A stretch of DNA of 51,188 nt from an uncultured Clostridia bacterium (GTDB lineage: Bacteria; Bacillota; Clostridia; TANB77; CAG-508). This document shows, one piece after another, positions 24,034 through 33,344 of this stretch (the stretch's first letter is position 1; the number at the start of each line of letters is the position of its first letter). The position numbers and the translations under genes are program-made. The stretch is taken from the NCBI GenBank assembly GCA_947626605.1, contig CANQSV010000008.1, positions 1-51,188 of the forward strand, in the 5' to 3' direction. A model generated the notes under the pieces. That model was given only the letters and a program-made list of their open reading frames with translations, did not search any database and was not told the origin of the DNA.

Positions 24034-25824
24034 TTATTTTATACCTTTATAATAATCATATTTTTTATACATTATAATAGTTATAGCACTTCCTACTATC
24101 AAACTCATAAATATTAGCATACTTAATCCTGTTTTTGGTAGTTCAGTATTTGCTGTAGTTGGATCATTATTATTGTTTACCAAATCATTAGAAGCATTAG
24201 AATTATTATTGTTATTCCCATTTCCATTATTATTACCTCCTGATTTTCCTACATTGTTTACTGTTACTACCACATCTAAAGCTATATCATCCACGTCTAC
24301 TATATGTATTGTTTCTGATTTGTTTTCTGTATATACCTTTGTTAAAGTTTTTTTATCTTCTGATAACTTCCATCCATCAACTTCTTTTAATTGTTTGTTA
24401 GCTTTTATACTAACTGTTACTTTTTCTGCCTTTTTATCAGATGGATTGGCTTCTACAATTGCTTCTAGCTGAGTTTTTACTTCTGTTAATTTAATTGTTG
24501 GACTTGTTGTTAAAACAAGAGTATGTGATTCCTTTTTATCATCATTATAAGTTAAATTTAACTTTTCGTTTGTTGCAATTTCTTTATTTAGTAGGTTTTT
24601 GTTACTCATATCTTTAAGCTTTAATTTATACCTTAAAGTAGCATTTTTCTCACCGCTCAAAGTTCCAATATCCCATGTTATAGTTCTATTTTCTTTATCT
24701 ATGCTATCACTTACTGTTCCTACATTTGGTTTTTGTGTATAAGAAAATTCAAAGTTATTTACTATTTCTTCTGGAAAGTAATCTACTACTTTTACATTAC
24801 TAATATCTGTAGCAATAAGATCTTTTACTCCTTTTGATATATTTTCTGTTATTACTGTATCTATATTCTCTTCAGTAAATTCATACATTTTTCCATATGT
24901 TGGCTTATCCATTGTTCCATATAACTTTTTAACATATGGGCTACCGTCGAAGTCTAACAATTTATTTCCTGTTCCAGCTTCAAACCACTGTTCGTCAAAG
25001 CTTGTATCATCAGGTCTTAACAATATAAAAGATATTTTAGAATCTTTTAAAGTTAATATTTCATCTCTAGTATATGTAGCTAAATTTTCATGTTTTTCAA
25101 TTATAGATGCTTTTGGATTATCTCCAAGTACAGCACTATATTCCCCAATAGCTATATTAGGAACTCCATCATATAAAGAAATTAAAATTTTATTTGCATT
25201 ATCTGAAAAGCTTTTGTTTGCCAATCTTATTCCTGCTTGTAAATTCATTCTATATACTGTTTTTGAAGAATTCATATTTTTTAGTCCATTTTTAATAGCA
25301 GACAAATCACTAGTTGGCTTTACTACTATTTCAGAATTTTTTTCTGTTCCTTCAACATAAGCTTCATCTTTATCCCCTATAACTAATTTACCATTTTGAT
25401 CAAGATGTTCATCTACTACTGTTCCTGTAATACCAATAATTCCAATTTTTGTTTTAGTATTAGCTTCTAAAATTTGTTTAACTAAATTCTCAATATCATT
25501 TACATATTTCTCTAGTTTTGAACTATCCACAGCAAGGTTTTCAGAAACCATTATATAAACTTCTGTATTCTCATATGTTTTATTTTCAGGTGACTGCTCC
25601 TTTTTTGTATTAATCACATTTAGTTCAATAGTTACCTCTCCTGCACTTGCATTTGAATCTACAATAGTTTTTGATATATATCCCTGATTCTTTTCTAAAT
25701 ACTTTGTTTCACTTGCTTTTTTGATTACATTTAATTTTGTTTTTGTAGTTGCTGCATTTACATTCAAGCATATACTAAAAACTAGACATATTATTATTAA
25801 AATCCCCCAAAATTTTTTTAACAT
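24034..25824 (-). CDS. LPXTG-anchored surface protein with vWA-like domain
   Basis: This 596-residue secreted protein has a signal peptide at residues 1-24 ('FWGILIIICLVFSICLNVNA'). A vWA-like domain (about 75-330) follows, but the metal site is degenerate ('VYIMVSENLAVDSSK'). Next come a DUF11-like beta domain ('VVDYFPEEIVNNFEFSYTQK'), an Asn/Gly-rich linker, and the sorting signal LPKTG (562-566) with a membrane helix and basic tail. Sortase should anchor it to peptidoglycan. AAAGGAG precedes the ATG. It is probably an adhesin or pilin-like protein. Confidence 0.85.
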   Translation of the reverse strand: MLKKFWGILIIICLVFSICLNVNAATTKTKLNVIKKASETKYLEKNQGYISKTIVDSNASAGEVTIELNVINTKKEQSPENKTYENTEVYIMVSENLAVDSSKLEKYVNDIENLVKQILEANTKTKIGIIGITGTVVDEHLDQNGKLVIGDKDEAYVEGTEKNSEIVVKPTSDLSAIKNGLKNMNSSKTVYRMNLQAGIRLANKSFSDNANKILISLYDGVPNIAIGEYSAVLGDNPKASIIEKHENLATYTRDEILTLKDSKISFILLRPDDTSFDEQWFEAGTGNKLLDFDGSPYVKKLYGTMDKPTYGKMYEFTEENIDTVITENISKGVKDLIATDISNVKVVDYFPEEIVNNFEFSYTQKPNVGTVSDSIDKENRTITWDIGTLSGEKNATLRYKLKLKDMSNKNLLNKEIATNEKLNLTYNDDKKESHTLVLTTSPTIKLTEVKTQLEAIVEANPSDKKAEKVTVSIKANKQLKEVDGWKLSEDKKTLTKVYTENKSETIHIVDVDDIALDVVVTVNNVGKSGGNNNGNGNNNNNSNASNDLVNNNNDPTTANTELPKTGLSMLIFMSLIVGSAITIIMYKKYDYYKGIK

Positions 25825-25912
25825 TTGTATCTCTCCTTTAACTTTAGTCCAAAAGTCCTCTAAAATAATCTTATACTATATAAAAAGACTTGTCAACAAA
25901 TCCGAAAAAATG

Positions 25913-25959
25913 TCAAAAAAAAGACATAAAAGAAAGTAGTTTAATTTCTTTCTTTTATG
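25913..25959 (-). terminator. Terminator of the yabP-yabQ-divIC-like cluster
   Basis: CATAAAAGAAAG (25925-25936) pairs with CTTTCTTTTATG (25948-25959), with a long T-run on the minus strand. Confidence 0.8.
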
Positions 25960-25962
25960 CCA

Positions 25963-26247
25963 TTACTGTGCTACATCAACATATACCTTTTCATTAGGAT
26001 AGTACATGTCCAATTTTTCTCTAGCAATCTTTTCAATGTATTCATCAGAATTTAAATTTTCCTTTGTTTTTACTAAGGTTTCTTTATAATCTTTTTGTTC
26101 TTCAATTTTACTAGTATAGTATTTATTGGTATTTGCATATGAATTTAATTTTTTTTGCTGAGCTGTTAGAGTAATTATTGCATAAGAAATAATTACTAAT
26201 ACAAAAAACGTTTTTATTAAATTATTATTACTAAATAACTTTTTCAT
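25963..26247 (-). CDS. FtsB/DivIC-like septum formation initiator
   Basis: This 94-residue bitopic protein has a short cytoplasmic N-terminus, a membrane helix (about residues 11-29, 'IKTFFVLVIISYAIITLTA'), a coiled coil, and the C-terminal 'YIEKIAREKLDMYYPNEKVY' motif of the FtsB/DivIC family. It would stabilise the division complex. Its place after yabQ matches the classical yabP-yabQ-divIC order. The ATG at 26247 follows AAAGG closely; a GTG two codons upstream is the alternative. Confidence 0.85.
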   Translation of the reverse strand: MKKLFSNNNLIKTFFVLVIISYAIITLTAQQKKLNSYANTNKYYTSKIEEQKDYKETLVKTKENLNSDEYIEKIAREKLDMYYPNEKVYVDVAQ

Positions 26248-26316
26248 ATGCACCTTTCACTTTCTCTAATTAAAATAATCCCTATTTATATATTCTACTT
26301 TTTTACAAGAATTCCT

Positions 26317-26739
26317 TTATTTTTTATCTTTTTTTAATTTTTTTTGTATTTTTATAGAATATTGTTTTATTTTTTTTAAAATTAATATAAGCGGTATCGA
26401 AATAAGTTTGATAGGACCTTTTATTATTCTTAATATAGTTACTAAAATTTTCACACTTATGTATACAATATATTTACTAATTGTAAGACAATATATAATA
26501 TTTCCTAATATAATTCCTACAAATATAAATAAACGTAATTCTCCATTGTTAAAAATAATTATAGAAAATATAAGAATTGCTCCCGTTATAATTCCAAATA
26601 TTATATCTTCTATATATGTAATAATATCTGGAGTCCTAAAACTTTTTCTTAATATTCTAAAAAAATCAAATAGTAAACCTACTGAAACACCAACTAGTAA
26701 GAATATAGCAAATAGAGTAGTTTCTGATATTACTGTCAT
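26317..26739 (-). CDS. yabQ: Spore cortex protein YabQ
   Basis: This 140-residue protein has four or five membrane segments ('ETTLFAIFLLVGVSVGLLFD', then 'FGIITGAILIFSII') and a basic tail ('KKLKKDKK'). Its position between yabP and the divIC-like gene supports YabQ, an outer forespore membrane protein needed for cortex formation in Bacillus. Expression is likely from a mother-cell sigma factor, but I cannot see a certain promoter. Confidence 0.85.
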   Translation of the reverse strand: MTVISETTLFAIFLLVGVSVGLLFDFFRILRKSFRTPDIITYIEDIIFGIITGAILIFSIIIFNNGELRLFIFVGIILGNIIYCLTISKYIVYISVKILVTILRIIKGPIKLISIPLILILKKIKQYSIKIQKKLKKDKK

Positions 26740-26766
26740 TATATTGCTTTCTACCTTCCTTAATTA

Positions 26767-27066
26767 TTATTTAAATAATTTTCCTATAAATGATGTCTCT
26801 TTTTTAGAATACTCTTTTTCACTATAGCCTAAATTATATATTTCACCTTCTACAATAACCTCTGAAGTATCTATGCTTAATTTATTGATTCTTAGATCTT
26901 CTCCTTTTACGGTTAGAAGACCAAGTTCAGTTTCCACAATAACAATTTGGTCGTCAAAACTTAAAACATCTATTACTCCTGAAATATTTAGCTTTTCTCT
27001 ATTTTCTAAAAAAATGTTTTGTACTATACTTGATTGTAAACTCTTTTTATCCTCTACATTACTCAT
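26767..27066 (-). CDS. yabP: Sporulation protein YabP
   Basis: This 99-residue all-beta protein begins MSNVEDKKSLQSSIVQNIFL and has 'LNISGVIDVLSFDDQIVIVE' and 'GLLTVKGEDLRINKLSIDTS', the YabP/YqfC family pattern. It is needed at a late sporulation step in Bacillus. GGGAGGAG precedes the ATG, and yabQ follows 27 bases later. Confidence 0.92.
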   Translation of the reverse strand: MSNVEDKKSLQSSIVQNIFLENREKLNISGVIDVLSFDDQIVIVETELGLLTVKGEDLRINKLSIDTSEVIVEGEIYNLGYSEKEYSKKETSFIGKLFK

Positions 27067-27138
27067 ACAAACTCCTCCCTATCTCATATAAATTATATAT
27101 ATTCATTTTTTTATCTTTTAGAACATGTAATAGCTATA

Positions 27139-27175
27139 TAAAAAAATCCGAAGTAATATTAAACTTACTTCGGAT
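27139..27175 (-). terminator. Terminator of the dipicolinate synthase B gene
   Basis: ATCCGAAGTAA (27146-27156) and TTACTTCGGAT (27165-27175) with seven T following on the minus strand. Confidence 0.85.
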
Positions 27176-27186
27176 AATTCTTATAT

Positions 27187-27765
27187 TCATAATATTATTG
27201 GTTGTATCTGTTCTCTATCTAGGGCTAATTCTAATGTTTTTACTATATACTCAGGATCAAAAACAATAGAACGAGGTTTTGTTATTGGATTATCTTGTTT
27301 GAATGGGACAAAATAATAATTTTTTCTATTTAAAAGTTTTCCTATATTTTCAGCTGAGCCAGATAATGCATCATTTGTTGATATTGCTATTACTAATGGA
27401 TTATTATTTCTAAGGTGAGATTTAGCTGCCATTACAGCGACTGTATCAGTTATTCCATTAGCAAGTTTAGCAATTGTGTTGCCTGAACATGGAGCAATAA
27501 TCATTATATCCGTTAATTTTTGGGGACCTATTGGTTCTGCATCTATTATACTGTGAATAATTTTTTGCTTAGTTATATCTTCGATTTCAGTAATAAAATC
27601 TTTTGCATTTCCAAATTTAGTATCAAAATTATAAGCATTATTTGACATAATAGGAAGAACTTTTCCACCTTTTTTGGTAATTTCTAATATTTTAGGAATT
27701 GTTTTTTTAAATGTACAAAAAGATCCTGTCATTACAAACCCAATTTTTTTTCCTTCAAGATTCAT
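27187..27765 (-). CDS. spoVFB: Dipicolinate synthase subunit B (SpoVFB)
   Basis: This 192-residue flavoprotein-like subunit begins MNLEGKKIGFVMTGSFCTFK and has 'PCSGNTIAKLANGITDTVAV', typical of SpoVFB/DpaB. With subunit A it makes dipicolinate, the calcium chelator of the spore core, from dihydrodipicolinate. Subunit A, usually adjacent, is not in this window: the next gene upstream is lepB. AAAGGAGG precedes the ATG. It supports an endospore-forming host. Confidence 0.92.
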   Translation of the reverse strand: MNLEGKKIGFVMTGSFCTFKKTIPKILEITKKGGKVLPIMSNNAYNFDTKFGNAKDFITEIEDITKQKIIHSIIDAEPIGPQKLTDIMIIAPCSGNTIAKLANGITDTVAVMAAKSHLRNNNPLVIAISTNDALSGSAENIGKLLNRKNYYFVPFKQDNPITKPRSIVFDPEYIVKTLELALDREQIQPIIL

Positions 27766-27840
27766 CTCATCCCTCCTTTATTCTTTCTCTATATATTTTA
27801 TGATTTTATGTAAATAAAGGAGATTAAATTATAAATAATA

Positions 27841-27879
27841 ATCCTCAAATACTTAGACTTTACCTAAATATTTGAGGAT
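27841..27879 (-). terminator. Terminator-like hairpin after lepB
   Basis: ATCCTCAAATA (27841-27851) pairs with TATTTGAGGAT (27869-27879). The T-tract is interrupted (TTATTATTTAT), so termination may be partial. Confidence 0.65.
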
Positions 27880-27886
27880 ATTAATT

Positions 27887-28621
27887 TTATTTATCTATTT
27901 TTCCAGCTAAATTTAGTGGCCAGAACCTTACTAAAACTTTACTCTCTATTTTATTTAATGGAATACAACCAAAATGTCTGCTATCTGTTGAATTTCCTCT
28001 ATTGTCTCCCATAATAAATACAGTTCCTTGTGGTACTACAATATTTGTAAATGCTCCTTGAGCTGATTCTGTTATTACACTGTCATTTAAATAAGGCTCA
28101 TCTAATTCTTTGTCATTTATATAAACTTTTCCATCCTTTATTTCTACATGTTCTCCTGGAAGACCTATTACTCTTTTTATAAAACTTGTTTTTCCTATTT
28201 CTAAAACATTATATACAAATCCTTCAAAGCCACTATTAGGGCTATTATATATTGCAATAGGATTTGCTAAATTGGCTTTTTCTTCTTCAATAAGTAAATA
28301 ATTTTCATCTGGTTCTTCTACTGTAATTATATCGCCTCTTTCAGGCATTTTTGAAGTTGTTCTTACCCATCGATTTAAAATTAAACGTTGACCTTCAAGC
28401 AATGTTGGTTGCATTGAAACATTTTTTACAACAGTTGGAACTCCAATATAATATCTAAATAGTAAAGCTAATATAACTGCAATAATAATGCATATAATCC
28501 ATTCAATAATCTCTTTAACTTTATTTACCGGTTCCTTTTGATTTTCATTATTTTCTTCTACTACCTCTGATGAATCTTTAACAATTTCTTCACTCTCTAA
28601 TGGTTTATTTTCTTCTTCCAC
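27887..28621 (-). CDS. lepB: Signal peptidase I
   Basis: This 244-residue type I signal peptidase has a Glu-rich cytoplasmic leader of about 35 residues and a membrane helix ('IIEWIICIIIAVILALLF'). The Ser-Lys dyad lies in 'NVSMQPTL' (Ser 69) and 'FIKRVIGLPGE' (Lys 149). 'MGDNRGNSTDSRHFG' is box E. It cuts secreted proteins on the outer face of the membrane. The start codon is GTG at 28621, with AGAGG before it. Confidence 0.93.
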   Translation of the reverse strand: MEEENKPLESEEIVKDSSEVVEENNENQKEPVNKVKEIIEWIICIIIAVILALLFRYYIGVPTVVKNVSMQPTLLEGQRLILNRWVRTTSKMPERGDIITVEEPDENYLLIEEEKANLANPIAIYNSPNSGFEGFVYNVLEIGKTSFIKRVIGLPGEHVEIKDGKVYINDKELDEPYLNDSVITESAQGAFTNIVVPQGTVFIMGDNRGNSTDSRHFGCIPLNKIESKVLVRFWPLNLAGKIDK

Positions 28622-28756
28622 TTTTTTGCACCTCTATTTTACTTTAGTATATTATTTTATTAAACTGAAAATTATTATATCATATGAATTTTTTCATTTC
28701 AATATTACAAAATTAAAAAATAGAATTATTGCTAAACCTAAAATTTTTGGATAAGA

Positions 28757-29311
28757 TTAATTTTTTCTTCTTTTCTTTATACTAACAATAACTATTAATA
28801 ATATAATTACTATTATAATAGGTATAATTATAACAAATACGTTAAAGTTTCCTTCTACTGACACTGTAACTTTAAACTCTTTGTTGCCTTCTATATCATC
28901 ATTCTGAAAAGAATTATTATCTACTGTAATAAGAGCTAAATCAGATAATTTAAATGTAGTTTCTTTCTTTTCAGAAATATCATCTTTTGCTCTAAAATTA
29001 AACTCTAATTCGTTAACTCCTTTAGCATCTTGCTCAATTTCTGTATACATCCATGCTACATCTCCAGCTGACAACTCATTTGCTGCTAGGTTTTTTTGAG
29101 TTGTTCCTTTAAATTCAAATAAATTTGAATCAAATGCTATATGAGAATTTGCTAATGCAATATTTTCATCTATTTTTATTTTTACAGAAAATTCTTCACC
29201 TGGCTTCACTTTTTTATCTTCTAAACTTATTGATATAGCTGACACACATGTTGAAGACATTATTATCATACATAATATACTTAACACTATTAATAATCTT
29301 ATTCTTTTCAT
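28757..29311 (-). CDS. Secreted cohesin-like domain protein with membrane anchor
   Basis: This 184-residue protein has a signal peptide (residues 1-25, ending 'SSTCVSA') and one beta-sandwich domain ('LEDKKVKPGEEFSVKIKIDE', 'NSHIAFDSNLFEFKG') of the cohesin/CBM-like type. A C-terminal membrane helix ('VFVIIIPIIIVIILLIVIV') with a KKRRKN tail holds it at the surface. No dockerin gene is in the window. AGGAGG precedes the ATG. Confidence 0.7.
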   Translation of the reverse strand: MKRIRLLIVLSILCMIIMSSTCVSAISISLEDKKVKPGEEFSVKIKIDENIALANSHIAFDSNLFEFKGTTQKNLAANELSAGDVAWMYTEIEQDAKGVNELEFNFRAKDDISEKKETTFKLSDLALITVDNNSFQNDDIEGNKEFKVTVSVEGNFNVFVIIIPIIIVIILLIVIVSIKKRRKN

Positions 29312-29436
29312 ATTCTCCTCCTAAAACTATTATTTCAATAAATATAATTATTATAAACAAAAGTATTATATATGTTTTACCAATCATATTCAATGTAAAA
29401 ATTGAAATTTAAGATTTTGTAACATTTTTGTAATAA

Positions 29437-29465
29437 TTGATTTTAATTTTATTTTATTGTATAAT
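29437..29465 (+). promoter_or_regulatory. Promoter giving a probable leaderless mRNA
   Basis: TTGATT (29437-29442), 17 bp, TATAAT (29460-29465). The expected start, seven bases on, is the A of the ATG at 29472. There is no SD upstream of this gene. Confidence 0.65.
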
Positions 29466-29471
29466 TTTGGC

Positions 29472-30392
29472 ATGAAAAAGTTAATTGTTGAAGAAAAATA
29501 TAATAATAAAAAATTAAATACTTATTTACTAGATAAATTCAAAAATTTGTCTATAAATACTTTATATAAAGCTCTAAGGAAAAAGGATATTAGAATTAAT
29601 GGAAAACGTGTTTCTGAAAATTTAAATATTCATTCTGGAGATGAAATAACTGTTTTTATTTCAGATGAATTACTAATATCTGGTACAAGCACTAATAAAT
29701 TTGATACTTTAAATAATTTTGTTTTTTCAAATATAGTATATGAAGATGAAAATATTTTATTGGCTAATAAACCAATTAATTTAGAAACTGTTTCTCCAAA
29801 TGCTTCTGAGTATACCCTCACTACAATACTATTGAAAAAATATCCTAACATTGCTCCCTGTCATAGATTAGATAGAAACACTTCTGGGCTTGTTGTTTTT
29901 GCTAAGAATGAGATAGCTTTAAACATTTTATTAGATAAATTTAAAAACCAGGAAATAACAAAAATATATTCTTGTATTGTCTATGGAATATTATCACCAA
30001 AGCAAGGTACTTTAACTGGATATCTTTTCAAAGATAAAAAACTTTCTAAAGTCTACATTTCTGATACTCCAAAAGATAAATATAAGAAAATTGTAACCTC
30101 ATATTCCGTCTTAAAAGAAGATTTCTCAAATAATTTTTCTTACCTAGAAGTTATCCTTCATACTGGAAAAACTCATCAAATTAGAGCTCATTTATCTCAT
30201 ATTGGTCATCCAATTTTAGGAGATGGAAAATATGGAAAGAATGAAATAAATTCTAAATTCAAGCTAAAAACTCAACTTCTTTGTTCACGAAAAATAATTT
30301 TCAACTTTACTACCTCATCTGATATATTAGAATATCTTAATAATAAAGAATTTGAAATCCAAGATGACTTATTAGAGAAAATAAAAAACTGA
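29472..30392 (+). CDS. RluA family rRNA/tRNA pseudouridine synthase
   Basis: This 306-residue enzyme has an S4 RNA-binding domain at about residues 13-62 ('LSINTLYKALRKKDIRINGK') and the RluA catalytic domain with 'HRLDRNTSGLVVFAK' (catalytic Asp 134) and 'GKTHQIRAHLSHIGHPILGD'. It turns specific uridines in RNA into pseudouridine; which ones cannot be told. The ATG at 29472 is chosen because the in-frame upstream TTG lies inside the -10 region. It converges with ftsH. Confidence 0.9.
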   Translation: MKKLIVEEKYNNKKLNTYLLDKFKNLSINTLYKALRKKDIRINGKRVSENLNIHSGDEITVFISDELLISGTSTNKFDTLNNFVFSNIVYEDENILLANKPINLETVSPNASEYTLTTILLKKYPNIAPCHRLDRNTSGLVVFAKNEIALNILLDKFKNQEITKIYSCIVYGILSPKQGTLTGYLFKDKKLSKVYISDTPKDKYKKIVTSYSVLKEDFSNNFSYLEVILHTGKTHQIRAHLSHIGHPILGDGKYGKNEINSKFKLKTQLLCSRKIIFNFTTSSDILEYLNNKEFEIQDDLLEKIKN

Positions 30393-30405
30393 ATATTCTT
30401 ATTAC

Positions 30406-30440
30406 AAAAATGGAACTAAGTTTCTCTTAGTTCCATTTTT
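30406..30440. terminator. Bidirectional terminator between rluA-type gene and ftsH
   Basis: AAAAATGGAACTAAG and CTTAGTTCCATTTTT around TTTCT; A/T tracts suit both strands. The core is the same as in the rho terminator. Confidence 0.9.
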
Positions 30441-30456
30441 ATATATTTGAAGAATT

Positions 30457-32250
30457 TTATTTAAAAAATTCTTCAAATTCTTCTGCTGATATAACCTCTT
30501 TTTGTAATAATACATTGGCAACTTCATGCAAAATCTGAATGTTTTCTACTAATATTTTTTGTGCTATTATATATGCTTCATCAATTAATTTCTTTATTTC
30601 ATTACCAATTGAATCTTCGATATCTTTTCCGAATAATTGTAATTCCATTGGATCGTCTGTTCTTAATGATATAGGTCCAATCTCATCACTCATTCCATAT
30701 ACAGTAACCATATCTCTTGCTACTTGAGTTGCCACTTCTATATCATTACTTGCTCCGGTAGAAATTTCATCTAATGCTATTTTCTCTGCCGCTCTTCCTC
30801 CTAATAACGCAACTAGTTTTTCTTTCATTTCCGTTCTTGATATATAAAACTTATCTTCATTAGTTTTATACATTGTATAACCCCCTGCTACACCTCTAGG
30901 AATTATTGAAACCTCTTTTACATCCATACTTGTTTCCAAAAATTTACTTACAATAGCATGTCCAGCTTCATGATAAGCTGTTAATCTTTTATCTTTATCT
31001 GATATTACTCTACTTGTTTTTTCAAGACCAACTGTTACTTTCTTTATAGCTTCTTCCAGATCGGTTTTTGATATTTTATTATGTCTTTTTATTGTTGCAA
31101 TAATAGCTGCTTCATTCAGAACATTTGAAAGTTCTGCACCTGTAAATCCTGCTGTATCTTCTGCTATACTCTTTAAATCTAAATCATCTTCAAACTTTTT
31201 ATCTTTTGCATGAATTTTTAATATTTCTTCTCTACCTTTTAAATCTGGAGCAGAAATTACTATTTGCCTATCAAATCTGCCTGGTCTTAATAAAGCTTTA
31301 TCTAACATTTCTGGTCTATTTGTAGCGGCTAAAACAATAATTGTTTCATTTGATTCAAATCCATCCATTTCAACTAGTAATTGATTTAATGTTTGATTAT
31401 TTTCTGATTCAGCTCCTGAATTGCTTGTTCTTCTAGAACCAATTGCATCAATCTCATCTATAAAAATTATACAAGGAGCTATTTTTTTCGCTTTTTCAAA
31501 TAATTTTCTTACTCTTGAAGCACCAAGTCCTGCAAACATTTCAATAAATTCAGATCCGCTCATTGGAATAAAAGGAACTCCTGCTTCACCTGCAATTGCC
31601 TTAGCAATTAAAGTTTTTCCTGTACCTGGTTTTCCACATAACAAAATTCCTCTTGGAATTTTTGCTCCCATTTCTTCGAATTTTTTCGGTTCTTTCAAGA
31701 AATTTACTACTTCAATTAATTCATGCTTTTCTTCTTCTAAACCTGCTACATCCTCAAACTTTACATTTGTATCGTTTTCAGCACCATCATATACTTTTCC
31801 TTTTTCACCTAAACCTTGCATTTTATAAATCATTATGATTAAAATTACCATAAGAATAGTTGGTAGAAATGATATAAGGTTCTTTGAAAACGTTACAATA
31901 GCTGAAGGTTCTTTTTGTTTTAAATCAATGTTTTTTATTGAAGATGTATCTACTTTTTCCTGAACTAACTCTACAAAAGCTTGTACACTTGGAACTAAAA
32001 CCTTTTTTTCTTCCTCTTTATTTAAATATTTTACTTTTACAGATTGACTTCCTGCTGTCATTTCTAATTTTTCAACTTTTCCTGCATTAATATCTTTTAT
32101 TAATTCGGTATATGCTAATTGTTGTTCTTCTTGTTTCTTTTTATTAAATATTGCAAATCCAATTAATGCAACAGTTAAAGCAATAATTAGACATACTGCT
32201 AAAATTATAAATTTATTTCCTTTTTGTTTTTTTTGATTGTTTTCCATCAT
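30457..32250 (-). CDS. ftsH: ATP-dependent zinc metalloprotease FtsH
   Basis: This 597-residue membrane protease degrades membrane and short-lived proteins. Two membrane helices lie at about residues 13-34 and 127-142, with a short extracytoplasmic region between them. The AAA domain has Walker A 'CGKPGTGKT' (205-213), Walker B 'IIFIDEIDAI' and 'RPGRFDRQI'; the zinc motif HEAGH is at 427-431. Two adjacent ATGs follow AAAGGAG; the second may be used. It is slightly shorter than typical because the C-terminal tail is minimal. Confidence 0.96.
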   Translation of the reverse strand: MMENNQKKQKGNKFIILAVCLIIALTVALIGFAIFNKKKQEEQQLAYTELIKDINAGKVEKLEMTAGSQSVKVKYLNKEEEKKVLVPSVQAFVELVQEKVDTSSIKNIDLKQKEPSAIVTFSKNLISFLPTILMVILIIMIYKMQGLGEKGKVYDGAENDTNVKFEDVAGLEEEKHELIEVVNFLKEPKKFEEMGAKIPRGILLCGKPGTGKTLIAKAIAGEAGVPFIPMSGSEFIEMFAGLGASRVRKLFEKAKKIAPCIIFIDEIDAIGSRRTSNSGAESENNQTLNQLLVEMDGFESNETIIVLAATNRPEMLDKALLRPGRFDRQIVISAPDLKGREEILKIHAKDKKFEDDLDLKSIAEDTAGFTGAELSNVLNEAAIIATIKRHNKISKTDLEEAIKKVTVGLEKTSRVISDKDKRLTAYHEAGHAIVSKFLETSMDVKEVSIIPRGVAGGYTMYKTNEDKFYISRTEMKEKLVALLGGRAAEKIALDEISTGASNDIEVATQVARDMVTVYGMSDEIGPISLRTDDPMELQLFGKDIEDSIGNEIKKLIDEAYIIAQKILVENIQILHEVANVLLQKEVISAEEFEEFFK

Positions 32251-32273
32251 AATCTCCTTTTATAATTTGCTAA

Positions 32274-33299
32274 TTAATTATTTTCTTCTTTAATGTCATT
32301 GACACTTTCTGTTGGTTCTTCTACTTGATCTTCCTTTGGTTCTTCTACATTATTTTTCTCTTCTTCAGTATCCCTTGTATTATTGTCATTTTCTTCATTA
32401 TCCATTTCTTTTCTTATTGCTTGTTGTTCTTTTATCACTTTTGCTAATTCAATTTGTCTATCTATAAAATCAGCTTTAATTATTAGCACAGATATTGATG
32501 CGTAGATTGAAGCAACCAATATATACATAATTCTAAAATTCTTAATTTCAAAGCCTGTTAAAACATTTATAATATAATAAATTAAATATAATAATACTGG
32601 TAAAGTTAATGAGTGTATAGATATATTCACAAATGCCGATGATTTCAATTTTATTCTAGCTAGTTTAGATGTAATATAACTTACTAGAAAAGTTACTACA
32701 ATGTCTAACCCTATAGAAATGAAATTGAATACAAATAAATATATTGTTATTACTATAAACATTGAAATAATTAAATTAATATGATTAATACTGTTAAGTA
32801 TATTCTTTACATCTTTCTTTTCAAATGAATTTATGGAATTATTTTCAAAAAAATCTTTATAATTAAAATTTATAGTATTATCTTTTATCGATATTGAAAA
32901 ATCACTTTTATTTAAAGTTAAATAGCTATTATATGTCTTAGCCTTTGCGATATATTCTTTAGATTTACTATTATTGGAATCTGGTAAAATTAAAATACTA
33001 TTAATTAAACTAGATAAATTTTCCAAAAGTATTGGTTCTTCATTTTCTTTAAAAGATAACTCACCATTTTTATATTCAAAATCTGGAATATCATTAATTT
33101 TTCCCTGTAATGTCGTAAATAATTGATACGTCTGCACTACATACATAATTGATAAAATCATTGCTAAAAGAATAATTAATTTGAAAAAGTAACTTATTCC
33201 TTTTCTTATGGGTTGTATAGCTAATTGATCATATTTATCTAAATCTTTAATTGATAATATAAACTTTTTAAAAAAGTTCATTTTAGCATTTTCTGTCAT
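32274..33299 (-). CDS. DUF1189 family membrane protein
   Basis: This 341-residue protein has an N-terminal 'YDQLAIQPIRKGISYFFKLI', a first membrane helix, an extracytoplasmic domain and three or four further helices (about residues 175-275), then a long Glu/Asn-rich cytoplasmic tail. The layout is that of DUF1189, whose function is unknown. It lies 23 bases upstream of ftsH in the same direction, so the two are probably co-transcribed. AGGGG precedes the ATG. Confidence 0.8.
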   Translation of the reverse strand: MTENAKMNFFKKFILSIKDLDKYDQLAIQPIRKGISYFFKLIILLAMILSIMYVVQTYQLFTTLQGKINDIPDFEYKNGELSFKENEEPILLENLSSLINSILILPDSNNSKSKEYIAKAKTYNSYLTLNKSDFSISIKDNTINFNYKDFFENNSINSFEKKDVKNILNSINHINLIISMFIVITIYLFVFNFISIGLDIVVTFLVSYITSKLARIKLKSSAFVNISIHSLTLPVLLYLIYYIINVLTGFEIKNFRIMYILVASIYASISVLIIKADFIDRQIELAKVIKEQQAIRKEMDNEENDNNTRDTEEEKNNVEEPKEDQVEEPTESVNDIKEENN

Positions 33300-33344
33300 T
33301 TGTATGCCCCTTTCATTGTAACAATTCTTCTATAATAAATTTAT

